Below, piece by piece: positions 35,153 to 44,713 of a stretch of 64,000 nt of DNA. Each line of letters begins with the position of its first letter. The stretch's first letter is position 1. The notes beneath the pieces are model-generated. The model worked only from the letters and a program-made list of their open reading frames with translations. It searched no databases and had not been told where the DNA came from. Both the position numbers and the translations under genes were made by a program. This DNA is from Hyphomicrobium sp. (lineage in GTDB: Bacteria; Pseudomonadota; Alphaproteobacteria; Rhizobiales; Hyphomicrobiaceae). Location: the NCBI GenBank assembly GCA_016793445.1, contig JAEUME010000018.1, positions 1 through 64,000 of the forward strand. The letters run 5' to 3'.

Positions 35153-35782
35153 GTGCGCGTGGCGGCTGCGGCCGGCTTCGTGTGCCGCAAGGAAATTGCT
35201 CACTTGCACGACGACCGACCAGATATGGCCAAACACGCATCGCCGCCTGCCTGGCCGGTGACAAGACCGCGCGTTGCGCTTTTGCGACGGAGGCTTGCCT
35301 ATACGTGGCGGCGCTTGATGCGGCTGCATGCGACGCCGCACGAGATTGCGCTGGGCTGTGCGGCTGGCGTTTTTGCTGCCTTCACACCGTTTCTGGGGTT
35401 GCAGATTTTGCTCGCGGTCGCGCTTGCTTTTGTCCTGCGCGTCAATATTCCAGCCGCCGTGCTCGGCACGTTCGCAGGAAATCCGTTGAGCTGGCCAGCC
35501 ATCTGGGCTGCCTCATACCTGACGGGCGCGTGGATCTTGGGCCTTGACCCGGCGGTCTCGGCCGAGCACGTGAGTCACAGCGCCGCCGTGCTTGCAGCCG
35601 CAGCAGCAGATCCTAATCCGGTTGCGCTCGACGCCGCTGCAACGACGCTTCGGCCGCATGTCCTGCCCATGGTGATGGGGAGCCTGCTTGTCGGCTTGCT
35701 CGCCGCCGCGCTCAGCTACTATCCTACCCGCAGGGCCGTAAGGCAATTTCAGAACCGCCGGCAGTTCGTGCTCGGTGTGTAA
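35153..35782 (+). CDS. DUF2062 membrane protein
   Basis: A DUF2062 protein, 209 residues from GTG 35153 (GGGGGAAGG just upstream) or 185 from ATG 35225 (no clear site). The family region is seen as HATPHEIALGCAAGVFAAFTPFLGLQ, then hydrophobic segments with AGNPLSWPAIWAASYL and a last span LVGLLAAALSYYP. Two to three membrane spans are expected. DUF2062 proteins have no settled function. It follows rsh by 22 bases and is probably in its transcript, an arrangement common in Rhizobiales. Confidence 0.83.
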   Translation: MRVAAAAGFVCRKEIAHLHDDRPDMAKHASPPAWPVTRPRVALLRRRLAYTWRRLMRLHATPHEIALGCAAGVFAAFTPFLGLQILLAVALAFVLRVNIPAAVLGTFAGNPLSWPAIWAASYLTGAWILGLDPAVSAEHVSHSAAVLAAAAADPNPVALDAAATTLRPHVLPMVMGSLLVGLLAAALSYYPTRRAVRQFQNRRQFVLGV

Positions 35783-35963
35783 TGCCTGCTTGCTCTTTAG
35801 CCAGACGTCACCTATCGCACCCGCGTCCCGACGGTAATTCATGGCCAGGACGCCAGCAGGTAACGCGAGGCAAGGATCGTAGACACAGTAGGGGATGAGG
35901 GAACTTGATCGGTTTTCGGTTTAGCATCGCCCTGGGGACGTTAGAATCTGAGAGCCTGAAAGC

Positions 35964-36761
35964 ATGCGTTCGCGTCCTGTAATTTCCCCCCTGCGCCTCG
36001 GCGTGAACATTGACCATGTCGCCACCTTGCGAAACGCGCGGGGCGGGCGTCATCCCGATCCGCTGCGGGCGGCTCACCTTGCCATCGACGGCGGCGCCGA
36101 TGGCATTACGGCTCATCTGCGTGAAGATCGCCGCCATATCTCGGACGAAGACATTACGCGGCTCAAAAACGAGCTGACGCGTCCGCTGAACCTGGAAATG
36201 GCTGCAACGGCCGAGATGCTCGCCATCGCCTTGCGGCATGTGCCCAACGCCTGCTGTCTGGTTCCCGAGCGGCGCGAAGAGCGCACGACGGAAGGCGGGC
36301 TTGATGTCGTGGGCCAGCGGGAAACGCTGAAGCCGTTCGTCGCGAAGCTCAAAGGTGCGGGTATTCGCGTGTCGTTGTTCATAGAGCCAGATCTTCAGGC
36401 CATCGAAGCGAGCGCGGCGGTTGGCGCCGACATCGTGGAGTTGCATACCGGGCGCTACTGCCACATGGCGCTCGACAATGATGCAGCAGGGCTTGCCGGC
36501 GAGCTTGCCCGGCACGCTGCGGGGGCACGGGCCGCTCACGCCGCCGGCCTGGAAGTGCATGCCGGCCATGGCCTGACCTACAACACCGTGCAGCCGATTG
36601 CCCGGCTTCCTGAGATCGTGGAACTCAACATCGGCCATTTCATCATCGGCGAGGCGATCTTCGGCGGTCTGCCTGCCGCCGTGCGCCGCATGCGCGCCCT
36701 GATGGATGAAGCTCGTCAGCATCCGGCAGTAGTCATGGCCAGCGCAGGTGGTGCGGCATGA
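35964..36761 (+). CDS. pdxJ: Pyridoxine 5'-phosphate synthase
   Basis: PdxJ condenses 3-amino-2-oxopropyl phosphate with 1-deoxyxylulose 5-phosphate to give pyridoxine phosphate, the last ring-forming step of vitamin B6 synthesis. The 265-residue TIM-barrel protein carries [59 protein letters not shown] and [11 protein letters not shown], all family hallmarks. Its stop overlaps the acpS start by ATGA, showing translational coupling. The pdxJ - acpS - lepB - rnc - era order is classical. Confidence 0.97.
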   Translation: MRSRPVISPLRLGVNIDHVATLRNARGGRHPDPLRAAHLAIDGGADGITAHLREDRRHISDEDITRLKNELTRPLNLEMAATAEMLAIALRHVPNACCLVPERREERTTEGGLDVVGQRETLKPFVAKLKGAGIRVSLFIEPDLQAIEASAAVGADIVELHTGRYCHMALDNDAAGLAGELARHAAGARAAHAAGLEVHAGHGLTYNTVQPIARLPEIVELNIGHFIIGEAIFGGLPAAVRRMRALMDEARQHPAVVMASAGGAA

Positions 36762-37171
36762 TCATCGGCATCGGCAACGACGTCTGCGACATCCGCCGCA
36801 TCGAAAAGATGCTCGAACGGTTCGGTGAGCGGTTCCTGGACAAGGTGTTCACCGACGAGGAGCGGCGCAAGGCGTATGGGCGGGCGCATCCCGCGCGCAC
36901 GTTGGCCAAGCGGTTCGCCGCCAAGGAAGCATTGTCCAAGGCGTTAGGCACAGGTTTTCGCTCCGGCGTGCACATGAAGGATATCGGTATTGTGAATTCG
37001 CCGTCGGGCCGGCCGACCCTCGCGCTTGCCAGGGGTGCAGCCAAGCGCCTCGAAAGCCTCATTCCACCGGGCTACAGCGCACGCATCGATGTGACGCTGA
37101 CCGATGAATACCCTATTGCCGAAGCGGTCGTGATCGTGTCCGCCTTGCCCGATAAGGAGTCCGCGCTTTGA
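36758..37171 (+). CDS. acpS: Holo-acyl-carrier-protein synthase
   Basis: AcpS moves 4'-phosphopantetheine from coenzyme A to acyl carrier protein for fatty acid synthesis. The 137-residue product has the two metal/CoA motifs: [14 protein letters not shown] at 2-15 with Asp 8, and [17 protein letters not shown] near 49-64 with its Glu. FTDEERRKA lies between. The start overlaps the pdxJ stop. Confidence 0.96.
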   Translation: MIIGIGNDVCDIRRIEKMLERFGERFLDKVFTDEERRKAYGRAHPARTLAKRFAAKEALSKALGTGFRSGVHMKDIGIVNSPSGRPTLALARGAAKRLESLIPPGYSARIDVTLTDEYPIAEAVVIVSALPDKESAL

Positions 37172-37272
37172 GGCGGCTCAGGCCAAGGTGCGGCGGGAGA
37201 GACCAAGCCTCTCAACCAGCAATACGAATGCACTGATTTTGCTAGAGCATGCGTGAGAAACGGTCGTTCAGA

Positions 37273-37301
37273 TTGCACGGTTCGGTCAAACTCGCTATAG
37301 C
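37273..37301 (+). promoter_or_regulatory. Candidate promoter before lepB
   Basis: TTGCAC (37273-37278) and TATAGC (37296-37301) are spaced by 17 bases, about 60 bases before ATG 37361. It could give lepB - rnc - era expression independent of pdxJ - acpS. Confidence 0.4.
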
Positions 37302-37360
37302 GGGCGGGTCAAAACCACGCCCCGGCTCGCGCCGTTTCAGGCGTTCTTTGGGAGCATGGG

Positions 37361-38185
37361 ATGAGCGTCGTGGCAAGATCTGAACGTTCAAGCTGGCTGG
37401 AGACCGCGATCATCATCGCGGAGGCGCTGGCGATTGCGATGTTCGTGCGGGTCTTCCTTTATCAGCCCTTCAATATTCCCTCCGGGTCGATGAAGAACAC
37501 CCTGTTGATCGGCGACTATTTGTTCGTCTCGAAGCTCTCCTACGGCTATTCGAAATATTCTTTCCCGCGCACGGCGACGGTTTGCATTCCCTTCACCGGC
37601 GCGTGCTCGACGTTCCGCATCCTTCCCGATCTCATTCCGGAGGGGCGCATTTTCTCTGCCGAGCCCAAGCGTGGCGACGTGGCGGTGTTTCGCAAGCCTG
37701 CCGACAACGAGACCGACTACATCAAGCGCGTCATCGGCCTTCCGGGCGACAAGATCCAGATGAAGGACGGCATGCTCTACATCAACGGCACTGCGGTGCC
37801 TAAGAAGAAAGTCGACACCGTGCGCAGCCGTGAAAGCTCGCGCTTTTCCATGGTCAGCGCCGACGTCTACGAAGAAACGCTGCCAAACGGCGTGACCTAC
37901 CATGTTCTGGATTTCGAGCGCGACGGCGTCTTTGACAACACGAACGTCTATGAGGTTCCCGAAGGCCACTACTTCATGATGGGCGACAATCGCGACAACT
38001 CCTCCGATAGCCGCGACATGAGCCCGGGTGGCGTTGGCTATGTGCCGTTTGAGAATTTCATTGGCCGCGCCGAGATCATCTTCTTCTCCGCCAAGGTCGA
38101 TGAGCCTGACGCGTTCCGGTGGTATGCGCCGTGGCGGTGGCCGTTTGACATTCGCTGGAACCGGTTCTTCAAGCTCGTGCGCTAG
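37361..38185 (+). CDS. lepB: Signal peptidase I
   Basis: LepB cleaves signal peptides of exported proteins on the periplasmic side of the inner membrane. The 274-residue protein has one N-terminal span (about 15-34), then IPSGSMKNTLLIGDYL with the nucleophile Ser 43. The general base Lys 122 lies in DYIKRVIGLPGDKI. Box E is visible as GHYFMMGDNRDNSSDSR. rnc begins two bases after its stop. Confidence 0.97.
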   Translation: MSVVARSERSSWLETAIIIAEALAIAMFVRVFLYQPFNIPSGSMKNTLLIGDYLFVSKLSYGYSKYSFPRTATVCIPFTGACSTFRILPDLIPEGRIFSAEPKRGDVAVFRKPADNETDYIKRVIGLPGDKIQMKDGMLYINGTAVPKKKVDTVRSRESSRFSMVSADVYEETLPNGVTYHVLDFERDGVFDNTNVYEVPEGHYFMMGDNRDNSSDSRDMSPGGVGYVPFENFIGRAEIIFFSAKVDEPDAFRWYAPWRWPFDIRWNRFFKLVR

Positions 38186-38187
38186 AG

Positions 38188-38910
38188 GTGTCGATCCGCG
38201 CCATGCTGCGTCCGCGCAAGTTCAAGGATCTGGAAAAGAAGCTCGGGCACCGCTTCAAGGATAGCAGTCTCATCGAGCGGGCGCTCACGCATGCCAGTGT
38301 GCGGGGTGGCAAGGCGGACCGCGGCGATAACGAACGGCTGGAATTTGTTGGTGACCGCGTGCTGGGCTTGGCGATCGCGGAGGTTTTGAGCGCGCAACAT
38401 CCGGAGGCCACCGAGGGCGAGCTTGCCCGGCGCTATAACCGCCTTGTGCGCGGGGAAGCCTGCGCTCGCGTTGCCCGCAGCATCGATCTGGGGCAGCATC
38501 TCATTTTGTCGGAAAGCGAGGCCGATAGCGGCGGGCGGGAAAAGGCAACCATTTTGGCGGATGCCGTCGAGGCCGTGCTCGGTGCGGTCTTTCTCGATGC
38601 GGGGTTCGACAAGGCGCGCGCGGTGGTGCACAGGCTGTGGCAGGAGCAGTCCGATAACGTCCCCGAAGTGACAGTGGATGCCAAATCCCTATTACAGGAG
38701 TGGGCACAAGGGCAGGGGTTCGCGTTGCCGAAATATACCGTTGTGGCGCGCCAGGGGCCCGATCACGCGCCTCATTTCACCGCCGAAGTCTTGATAGCGG
38801 GCAAGGCGCCTGCGCGCGGCGAAGGTGCCTCAAAGCGCATCGCCGAACAGGCCGCAGCACGCGCGCTCCTCAAGCGCGAAGGCGTACCGGGCAAGCACGC
38901 CGATGTCTGA
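38188..38910 (+). CDS. rnc: Ribonuclease III
   Basis: RNase III cuts double-stranded RNA in rRNA and mRNA processing. The 240-residue product shows the signature NERLEFVGDRVLGL (Glu 52, Asp 56) and ADAVEAVLGAVFLDAGF in the catalytic domain. A double-stranded-RNA-binding domain from about 160 (KSLLQEWAQGQGF ... GEGASKRIAEQAAARALL) completes it. GTG 38188 is taken; ATG 38203 is an alternative and neither has a strong binding site. The 3' end overlaps the era start. Confidence 0.96.
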   Translation: MSIRAMLRPRKFKDLEKKLGHRFKDSSLIERALTHASVRGGKADRGDNERLEFVGDRVLGLAIAEVLSAQHPEATEGELARRYNRLVRGEACARVARSIDLGQHLILSESEADSGGREKATILADAVEAVLGAVFLDAGFDKARAVVHRLWQEQSDNVPEVTVDAKSLLQEWAQGQGFALPKYTVVARQGPDHAPHFTAEVLIAGKAPARGEGASKRIAEQAAARALLKREGVPGKHADV

Positions 38911-39823
38911 ACCCGCCAGCCAAACGCCGCGCTGCGGCTTCATCGCCATTCTGGGCAGCCCCAACGCCGGCAAGTCCACTCTGGTCAACGCGCTGGTCGG
39001 AACCAAGGTGTCGATCGTTTCGCACAAGGTGCAGACGACGCGCGTGCCGGTGCGCGGCATCGTCATGGAGGGAGCAAGCCAGCTCGTGCTGACGGATACG
39101 CCCGGTATCTTCCAGCCCAAACGTACGCTCGATCGCGCCATGGTCGACGCCGCCTGGCAGCGGGCGGGCGACTCGGACGCGGTGTTGCTCGTCATCGATG
39201 CCGCCAAAGGGCTCGACGACGACACGCTCAATATCCTGTCGCGCATCAAGGACCAGCGCATCTTGAAGATCGCGGTGCTGAACAAGGTGGACCGCGTCGA
39301 GGACAAGGCGCGGCTGCTGGCGTTGACGGCCGAACTCACCAAGCATGCCGACTTCGACAAGGTGTTCATGATTTCCGCGCTCGACGGTCGCGGTGTCGAT
39401 GATTTGCGCCGCTATCTCGCGCGCATCGTGCCGGAGGGGCCTTGGCATTATTCGGAAGACGATGTCACGGACCTGCCGCTGCGCATGCTCGCCGCTGAGA
39501 TCACGCGCGAACGCATTTACCATTGGCTTCACGACGAGCTGCCTTATGCCATCACCGTGGAGACCGACAGCTGGAAGCAGCTCAAGGACGGCGCGATCCG
39601 CATCGAGCAGACCATCTATGTCGAGCGCGAGAGTCAGCGCAGTATCGTGCTCGGCAAGGGCGGCGCGACGGTGAAAAAGATCTCCATGGAATCCCGTAAG
39701 GAGATGAGCGAGATCGTCGAGGCCCCCGTGCATCTGTTCCTTTTCGTGAAAGTACGCGAGAACTGGGGCAGCGACCCCGAGCGCTATCGTGAGATGGGAC
39801 TTGATTTTCCCAAGAGCAAGTAG
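38903..39823 (+). CDS. era: GTPase Era
   Basis: Era is a ribosome-assembly GTPase that binds the 3' end of 16S rRNA. The 306-residue product from ATG 38903 has G1 GSPNAGKST (about 17-25), G3 DTPGI and G4 NKVD in the GTPase domain. The C-terminal KH domain has SIVLGKGGATVKKI. The chosen start overlaps the rnc stop by eight bases and matches the family N-terminus; the open frame starts earlier, at 38825. Confidence 0.97.
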   Translation: MSEPASQTPRCGFIAILGSPNAGKSTLVNALVGTKVSIVSHKVQTTRVPVRGIVMEGASQLVLTDTPGIFQPKRTLDRAMVDAAWQRAGDSDAVLLVIDAAKGLDDDTLNILSRIKDQRILKIAVLNKVDRVEDKARLLALTAELTKHADFDKVFMISALDGRGVDDLRRYLARIVPEGPWHYSEDDVTDLPLRMLAAEITRERIYHWLHDELPYAITVETDSWKQLKDGAIRIEQTIYVERESQRSIVLGKGGATVKKISMESRKEMSEIVEAPVHLFLFVKVRENWGSDPERYREMGLDFPKSK

Positions 39824-39834
39824 CCGGTGTCTTC

Positions 39835-40191
39835 ATGCGCGCGAAGCTGGCCATTTTCTGCTTTGGTATGCTGAGCCTCGCGCTGGCCGCGATTGGGTTG
39901 CCGGGGACGGCGCACGCCGCGGTGCGCATGTGCTATGCGCCGGTCTCCAGCGAGATCGTTCGCGCGCAGAGCGAACGCGAGGCCAAGACGCAGGCGCTCG
40001 CGCAGTGGCGCGCCAAGGCGACCACGCTCGGCGACGGCTTCACCTCCTGGCGGTTGGCCGCGCAAAAGACCTTGAAATGCTTCAAGGAGCAGGGCCAGTT
40101 CGCCTGCGTCGCGTTCGGACAGCCGTGCATCATCGAGCAGAACCCGAAGCGGCAGCCCGCTGGCGAGGATCGTAAAGGGCAGTCGCTCTAA
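39835..40191 (+). CDS. Small exported protein
   Basis: A 118-residue protein with a clear signal peptide (about 1-28, cleaved after AHA). The mature part has three cysteines, a helical Arg/Glu/Ala stretch, and a polar C-terminus. No domain is recognised. It lies 11 bases after era and before recO, so it is in the same transcript, but its role need not be related. Confidence 0.72.
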   Translation: MRAKLAIFCFGMLSLALAAIGLPGTAHAAVRMCYAPVSSEIVRAQSEREAKTQALAQWRAKATTLGDGFTSWRLAAQKTLKCFKEQGQFACVAFGQPCIIEQNPKRQPAGEDRKGQSL

Positions 40192-40257
40192 GCTTTATGT
40201 GCCAAGACGGCGCGGCGGTATCGCCTCGGCCATCGAATCCGGTGTACATCGCAACCT

Positions 40258-40980
40258 ATGCAATGGACGGACGAAGCAATCGTACTTTCTGTGCGACCTC
40301 ATGGTGAGACGGCGGCGGTGGCGGAGTTGTTCACGCGCCGGCACGGACGCCATCTCGGGCTCGTGCATGGAGGGCGATCGCGCAGGCTGCGGCCCGTGCT
40401 GCAGACGGGCAATCAGGTCCACGCCACATGGAAGGCGCGCCTTGCCGATCAGCTCGGCCACGTGTCCTTGGAGCTGTCACGCTCCTTCGCGGCCGATGCA
40501 ATGGAGCACCCTCTGGCGCTTGCCGGATTATCGAGCATGGCATCGCTGACGCGCCTGCTTCCCGAGCGTGATCCCCATCCTTCACTTTACGAAGTGACGC
40601 TGTTCGTCCTGGGATTTCTCGACGACGCCACGGTGTGGCCGGCGCTGTATGTGCGATGGGAGCTGGCGCTTCTTGAGGAATTGGGCTTTGGCCTCGACCT
40701 GACCCAATGCGCCGCGACAGGCGGTAACGATCAGCTGACTTATGTTTCGCCCAAATCCGGGCGCGCGGTGTCCGCTTCGGCGGGGGAGCCTTATAAGGAC
40801 AAGCTGCTCGCGCTTCCGCAATTCCTGGCGCGCTCCAGCGGCGCGCATGCGCGCAACGATGACATCCGTGACGGCTTGGCGTTGACGGGCTACTTCCTCG
40901 ACACGCGCGTGCTCTCGCAGCGCGGAGAAGCCATGCCCGAGGTTCGCCTGCGGCTGGCCGAACGGCTCGGCCGCGGTTAG
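40258..40980 (+). CDS. recO: DNA repair protein RecO
   Basis: RecO anneals single strands and with RecR loads RecA during gap repair. The 240-residue product has the N-terminal OB-fold region ([26 protein letters not shown] ... [14 protein letters not shown]), a helical middle, and [11 protein letters not shown] with a Gly-rich turn in place of the zinc-finger region. The C-terminal helix ends the usual domain. Zinc-ligand cysteines are largely absent, as in many alphaproteobacteria. Confidence 0.94.
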   Translation: MQWTDEAIVLSVRPHGETAAVAELFTRRHGRHLGLVHGGRSRRLRPVLQTGNQVHATWKARLADQLGHVSLELSRSFAADAMEHPLALAGLSSMASLTRLLPERDPHPSLYEVTLFVLGFLDDATVWPALYVRWELALLEELGFGLDLTQCAATGGNDQLTYVSPKSGRAVSASAGEPYKDKLLALPQFLARSSGAHARNDDIRDGLALTGYFLDTRVLSQRGEAMPEVRLRLAERLGRG

Positions 40981-41132
40981 CTCATTATTTGCTTGTTTGC
41001 CGGTCCGGACGTGGCGGATCGGCCACGCGGAGCGCTGGAGCGCCCTCCCGGGCCCCGCAGGGGCTCAAAGTTCGTGTGGGAGCGGCAAGGCGGAACTTGA
41101 GCAGGGCGCGCGCGCAAGGTAAACGCGCTCCC

Positions 41133-43382
41133 ATGAGCGAAAAACCGATTCTGCCGGGCCCCGGCCCCATCGAAGGCATCGAGCTGAAGACCGCGCTTGA
41201 AGAGCGCTATCTGGCTTACGCCCTGTCCACCATCATGCACCGCGCGCTGCCCGATGTGCGCGACGGGCTGAAACCGGTGCACCGGCGCATCCTGTACGCC
41301 ATGCGCGAATTGCGGCTCGATCCCACCGGCAGCTACCTGAAGTGTGCCAAGATCGTGGGCGAGGTGATGGGCGATTTCCATCCCCACGGCAACCAGGCGA
41401 TCTACGACGCGCTCGCCCGTCTCGCGCAGGATTTTGCCGTGCGCTATCCGCTGGTCGATGGCCAGGGCAACTTCGGCAACATCGACGGCGATAACCCGGC
41501 CGCCGAGCGCTACACCGAAGCGCGCATGACGGACGTTGCCGCCGACATCCTGGAAGGCATCGACGAGGACACGGTTGACTTCCGGCCGAACTACGACGGA
41601 CGCGTGCAGGAGCCCGTCGTCCTGCCTGCGGCCTTTCCGAACCTGCTCGCCAACGGCTCGGCCGGGATCGCGGTCGGCATGGCCACCAACATTCCGCCGC
41701 ACAACGTGGATGAGCTGTGCGCGGGCCTGCTGCATCTCATCAAGCACCCCAACGCCACGATCGAAAAGCTCGTCGAGATGATCCCGGGCCCGGACTTTCC
41801 GACCGGCGGCGTGATCGTGGAGCCGCGCGAAGCCATTCTGGAGGCCTACAAGACCGGCCGCGGCGGCTTCCGCCTGCGTGCCAAGTGGTCGAAGGAGGAC
41901 ACCGGCCGCGGTGGCTACCAGATCGTTATCACCGAGATTCCCTATCAGGTTCAGAAGGCCAAACTGATCGAGAAGATCGCCGAACTGATCACCGAAAAAA
42001 AGCTGCCGCTTCTTGGCGACGTGCGCGATGAAAGCGCGGAGGAAGTCCGGCTTATCCTGGAGCCCAAGAGCCGCACGGTCGATCCCGTGCTGCTGATGGA
42101 GAGCATGTTCCGCTCAACAGAGCTGGAAGTCCGCTTCGGCCTCAATATGAACGTGCTGTCGGGCGGACAGATCCCGAACGTGCTGTCGCTGCGCGAGGTG
42201 CTCTCGCAATGGCTGGAGCATCGCATCGAGGTTCTGGTGCGCCGCTCCCAGCACCGCCTGAAGAAGATCGAGCATCGTCTGGAAGTGCTCGACGGCTACC
42301 TGATCGCCTACCTCAACATCGACGAGGTCATCCGGATCGTCCGCCACGAGGACGATCCGAAGGCTAGGTTGATGGCGAAGTTCAAGCTGTCGGACGTTCA
42401 GGCCGATGCGATCCTGAACCTGCGCTTGCGATCGTTGTCGAAGCTCGAAGAGATCGAGATCAAGGCCGAGCATGACAAGCTTTCCAAGGAGCGGCGCGAG
42501 ATCAAGCAGCTGTTGAAGTCGGACGAGCTGCAATGGGAGCGCGTCTCGGACGAAATCAAGCAGACGCGCGAGCGCTACTCCAAGAAAACCGTGCTGGGTC
42601 GGCGGCGAACCACGTTTGCCGATGCGCCCGACTTCGAGGTCGATCTCGATGCCGCGCTGGCCGAAAAGGAGCCGATCACGGTCATCCTGTCGGAGAAGGG
42701 TTGGATCCGCGCGCTGAAGGGCCATCAGGATGATCTGGCCAAGATCGATTTCAAGCAGGGCGACGCGTTGAAAACCGCGCTGCAGGCCTACACCACCGAC
42801 AAGCTCATTCTGTTTGCAACCAACGGCCGCTTCTTCACGCTGGAGGCGAGCCAGCTTCCGGGCGGGCGTGGTCACGGCGAGCCGGTGCGGTTGATGGTCG
42901 ATATGGAAGAAAATCACGACTTCGTGGAGATCTTCGCGCACGATCCTGCGCGCAAGCTGCTGGTTGCCTCCTCTGGGGGCTATGGCTTCATTGTGCCGGA
43001 GGAGGAGGTCGTCGCGTCCACGCGCAAGGGCAAGCAGATCCTTAACGTGTCCGAGCCGGAAGAGGCGGCGGTCTGCGTGCCGGTCGAGGGCGATCACGTC
43101 GCGACCATTGGCGAGAACCGCAAGATGCTCGTCTTCAAGCTCGACGAGGTGAACGAGATGTCGCGCGGCAAGGGCGTGATCCTGCAGCGCTTCAAGGACG
43201 GCGCATTGTCCGATGTGCGCTGCTTCAAGAAATCCGACGGCTTGACGTGGCTCGACAGTGCGGGGCGGGAGTTCTCCTTGTCGTGGAGCGAACTGAAGGA
43301 ATGGGTCGGGGAGCGTGCGCAGGCTGGCCGCATGGCGCCCAAAGGGTTCCCGCGCTCCAACAAGTTCGGCTCGGCATTCTAG
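41133..43382 (+). CDS. parC: DNA topoisomerase IV subunit A
   Basis: ParC with ParE decatenates replicated chromosomes. The 749-residue product shows [32 protein letters not shown] in the winged-helix region and the catalytic Tyr near 127 in [10 protein letters not shown]. The tower and coiled-coil domains follow, with C-terminal beta-pinwheel repeats ([20 protein letters not shown], ... [15 protein letters not shown]). Its length fits ParC, not the longer GyrA, and the GyrA box is lacking. The frame runs back to 40989, but ATG 41133 matches the family start. recO - parC adjacency is usual in Rhizobiales. Confidence 0.96.
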   Translation: MSEKPILPGPGPIEGIELKTALEERYLAYALSTIMHRALPDVRDGLKPVHRRILYAMRELRLDPTGSYLKCAKIVGEVMGDFHPHGNQAIYDALARLAQDFAVRYPLVDGQGNFGNIDGDNPAAERYTEARMTDVAADILEGIDEDTVDFRPNYDGRVQEPVVLPAAFPNLLANGSAGIAVGMATNIPPHNVDELCAGLLHLIKHPNATIEKLVEMIPGPDFPTGGVIVEPREAILEAYKTGRGGFRLRAKWSKEDTGRGGYQIVITEIPYQVQKAKLIEKIAELITEKKLPLLGDVRDESAEEVRLILEPKSRTVDPVLLMESMFRSTELEVRFGLNMNVLSGGQIPNVLSLREVLSQWLEHRIEVLVRRSQHRLKKIEHRLEVLDGYLIAYLNIDEVIRIVRHEDDPKARLMAKFKLSDVQADAILNLRLRSLSKLEEIEIKAEHDKLSKERREIKQLLKSDELQWERVSDEIKQTRERYSKKTVLGRRRTTFADAPDFEVDLDAALAEKEPITVILSEKGWIRALKGHQDDLAKIDFKQGDALKTALQAYTTDKLILFATNGRFFTLEASQLPGGRGHGEPVRLMVDMEENHDFVEIFAHDPARKLLVASSGGYGFIVPEEEVVASTRKGKQILNVSEPEEAAVCVPVEGDHVATIGENRKMLVFKLDEVNEMSRGKGVILQRFKDGALSDVRCFKKSDGLTWLDSAGREFSLSWSELKEWVGERAQAGRMAPKGFPRSNKFGSAF

Positions 43383-43528
43383 ATACTTGTGCCCCGCGCC
43401 GGCAGGTTGTGCGCGTGGCGCATGTGTTACGGCGGTGCACGCGAACGGGCGCGTGAGCGGACTTTAGAAGGGGGCAGGGCTTTTAGGGCGCTTGCCGGTG
43501 ACGGCGCCGCCACGGTACGACTAGCCCC

Positions 43529-44068
43529 ATGGGGAGAGAGGACGACAGGCGGGGATGGCTGAGACGAGGGGGTGTGCGGCGCATGGCGTTGTGCGCGGCC
43601 CCGCTCTTGGCCCTCGCGTGCTCTCAGGAAGCATGGCCGCAACAAGGAGCCCAAGGCAAGCCGCAGGAGGCGCGGCCCGCCAGCGAACAGGAAACGCCAT
43701 GCGGTAAGGCCGATTTCGAGGCCGTCGTAGAGGAAGCGGCGAGCACACTGCGCGATCTCAACGCCAAAAACAGGCCTGCGTTCCAGGAGAAGCTGCGCCT
43801 GCTGAAGGAAAAGCGCGGCTGGAGCCATGATCAATTCATGCGCGAGGCCGCGCCCTTCGTGCGCGACGACAAGATCGCCGTGTTCGAGCAGCAGACGCAA
43901 GAGCTGCTGGATGCCATTGCGAGCATGGGGCAAGAGGGCGCGAGCGCCAAGAAGCCGGATTGCGCGCTGATGCTGGAGTTGCGCGCGCGCATGACGGCTT
44001 TGGTTACAACCCAGACCGCCAAGTGGGGCTACATGTTCAACAAGATCGAAACGGAGCTGGCGAAGTAG
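43529..44068 (+). CDS. Exported protein, unknown function
   Basis: A 179-residue product with a basic N-terminus and hydrophobic segment (RRMALCAAPLLALACSQ), so exported; the site before Cys does not fit a strict lipobox. The mature part is helical, with many Lys/Glu and Gln residues (LRLLKEKRGWSHDQFMREAAPFVRDD), and two cysteines that could pair. No family is recognised. It stands alone between parC and the copper operon. Confidence 0.65.
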   Translation: MGREDDRRGWLRRGGVRRMALCAAPLLALACSQEAWPQQGAQGKPQEARPASEQETPCGKADFEAVVEEAASTLRDLNAKNRPAFQEKLRLLKEKRGWSHDQFMREAAPFVRDDKIAVFEQQTQELLDAIASMGQEGASAKKPDCALMLELRARMTALVTTQTAKWGYMFNKIETELAK

Positions 44069-44090
44069 CGTTGCTTTGCCGGGTGCAAAA

Positions 44091-44118
44091 TGGATGGGAA
44101 ACTAGGCTTCCCATTTGT
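44091..44118 (+). terminator. Possible terminator hairpin
   Basis: ATGGGAA (44094-44100) pairs with TTCCCAT (44108-44114) around ACTAGGC, extended by G-T pairs, followed by TTGTTG. It lies 23 bases after the preceding stop and upstream of the copper operon. Confidence 0.45.
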
Positions 44119-44232
44119 TGCAAAGCTGACACATAGCCAATCCGCAATGCTCTTAGCTTCCTGTGACCTTTTGCAAATGCGGTGGAAGGTGCGTTATCCG
44201 TTGCCGCATTAACGCTGAAGCGCGGGCAGAAA

Positions 44233-44643
44233 ATGAGCCTCCTCAGGGGCGGCATCAAAGACAGATGGGGTGGGGAGTGGGTGATACGCCTGCTTCTACT
44301 GTCATTTGTTCTTCGTGCACTTGTACCCTTGGGCTTTATGCCGGATTTCCGCGCGCTATCGCAAGGCACGTTCAAGGTTGTCATCTGTACGGCTTCGGGC
44401 AGCAAGACGCTCGAAGTCGACTCGCAAGGCACGACCCATCCAGCGGCGCCCGGCACAAATCACAACGATCAACCCTGCGCTTTCACGGGTCTGGCGGCGC
44501 TGAATCTGCCTCAACTTGATATCGTGACGTTCGAGCCGGTCCTTGCGGCTGACGCACCACTTTTGGCGCCTCTGGCCGTCACGTTGCCTCCCGTGCGCGC
44601 AGGGCCGATCCTGGGCTCCCGCGGTCCACCTTCCTACTCCTGA
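44233..44643 (+). CDS. DUF2946 family exported protein
   Basis: The 136-residue product has one hydrophobic N-terminal segment (WVIRLLLLSFVLRALVPLGFMP). Family marks are FKVVICTASG and a His/Cys-containing stretch (THPAAPGTNHNDQPCAF), ending in RGPP. DUF2946 genes often sit beside TonB-dependent copper receptors, and here one follows directly. The His/Cys pattern suits metal contact, which is inference. ATG 44233 was preferred over GTG 44182. Confidence 0.75.
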   Translation: MSLLRGGIKDRWGGEWVIRLLLLSFVLRALVPLGFMPDFRALSQGTFKVVICTASGSKTLEVDSQGTTHPAAPGTNHNDQPCAFTGLAALNLPQLDIVTFEPVLAADAPLLAPLAVTLPPVRAGPILGSRGPPSYS

Positions 44644-44713
44644 ATAGTCTTCATTCGCGCGGTGGGCTGCCGGTCAGCCTCCGCAATTCCGGCTATTTTG
44701 GAGTTTGTCCGAC

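Noticed and set aside
42114..43097. 327-codon minus-strand open frame, and similar long frames opposite hom, era, rsh and the aminotransferase
   Set aside because: All are antisense to well supported genes and have shadow-type composition without domains.
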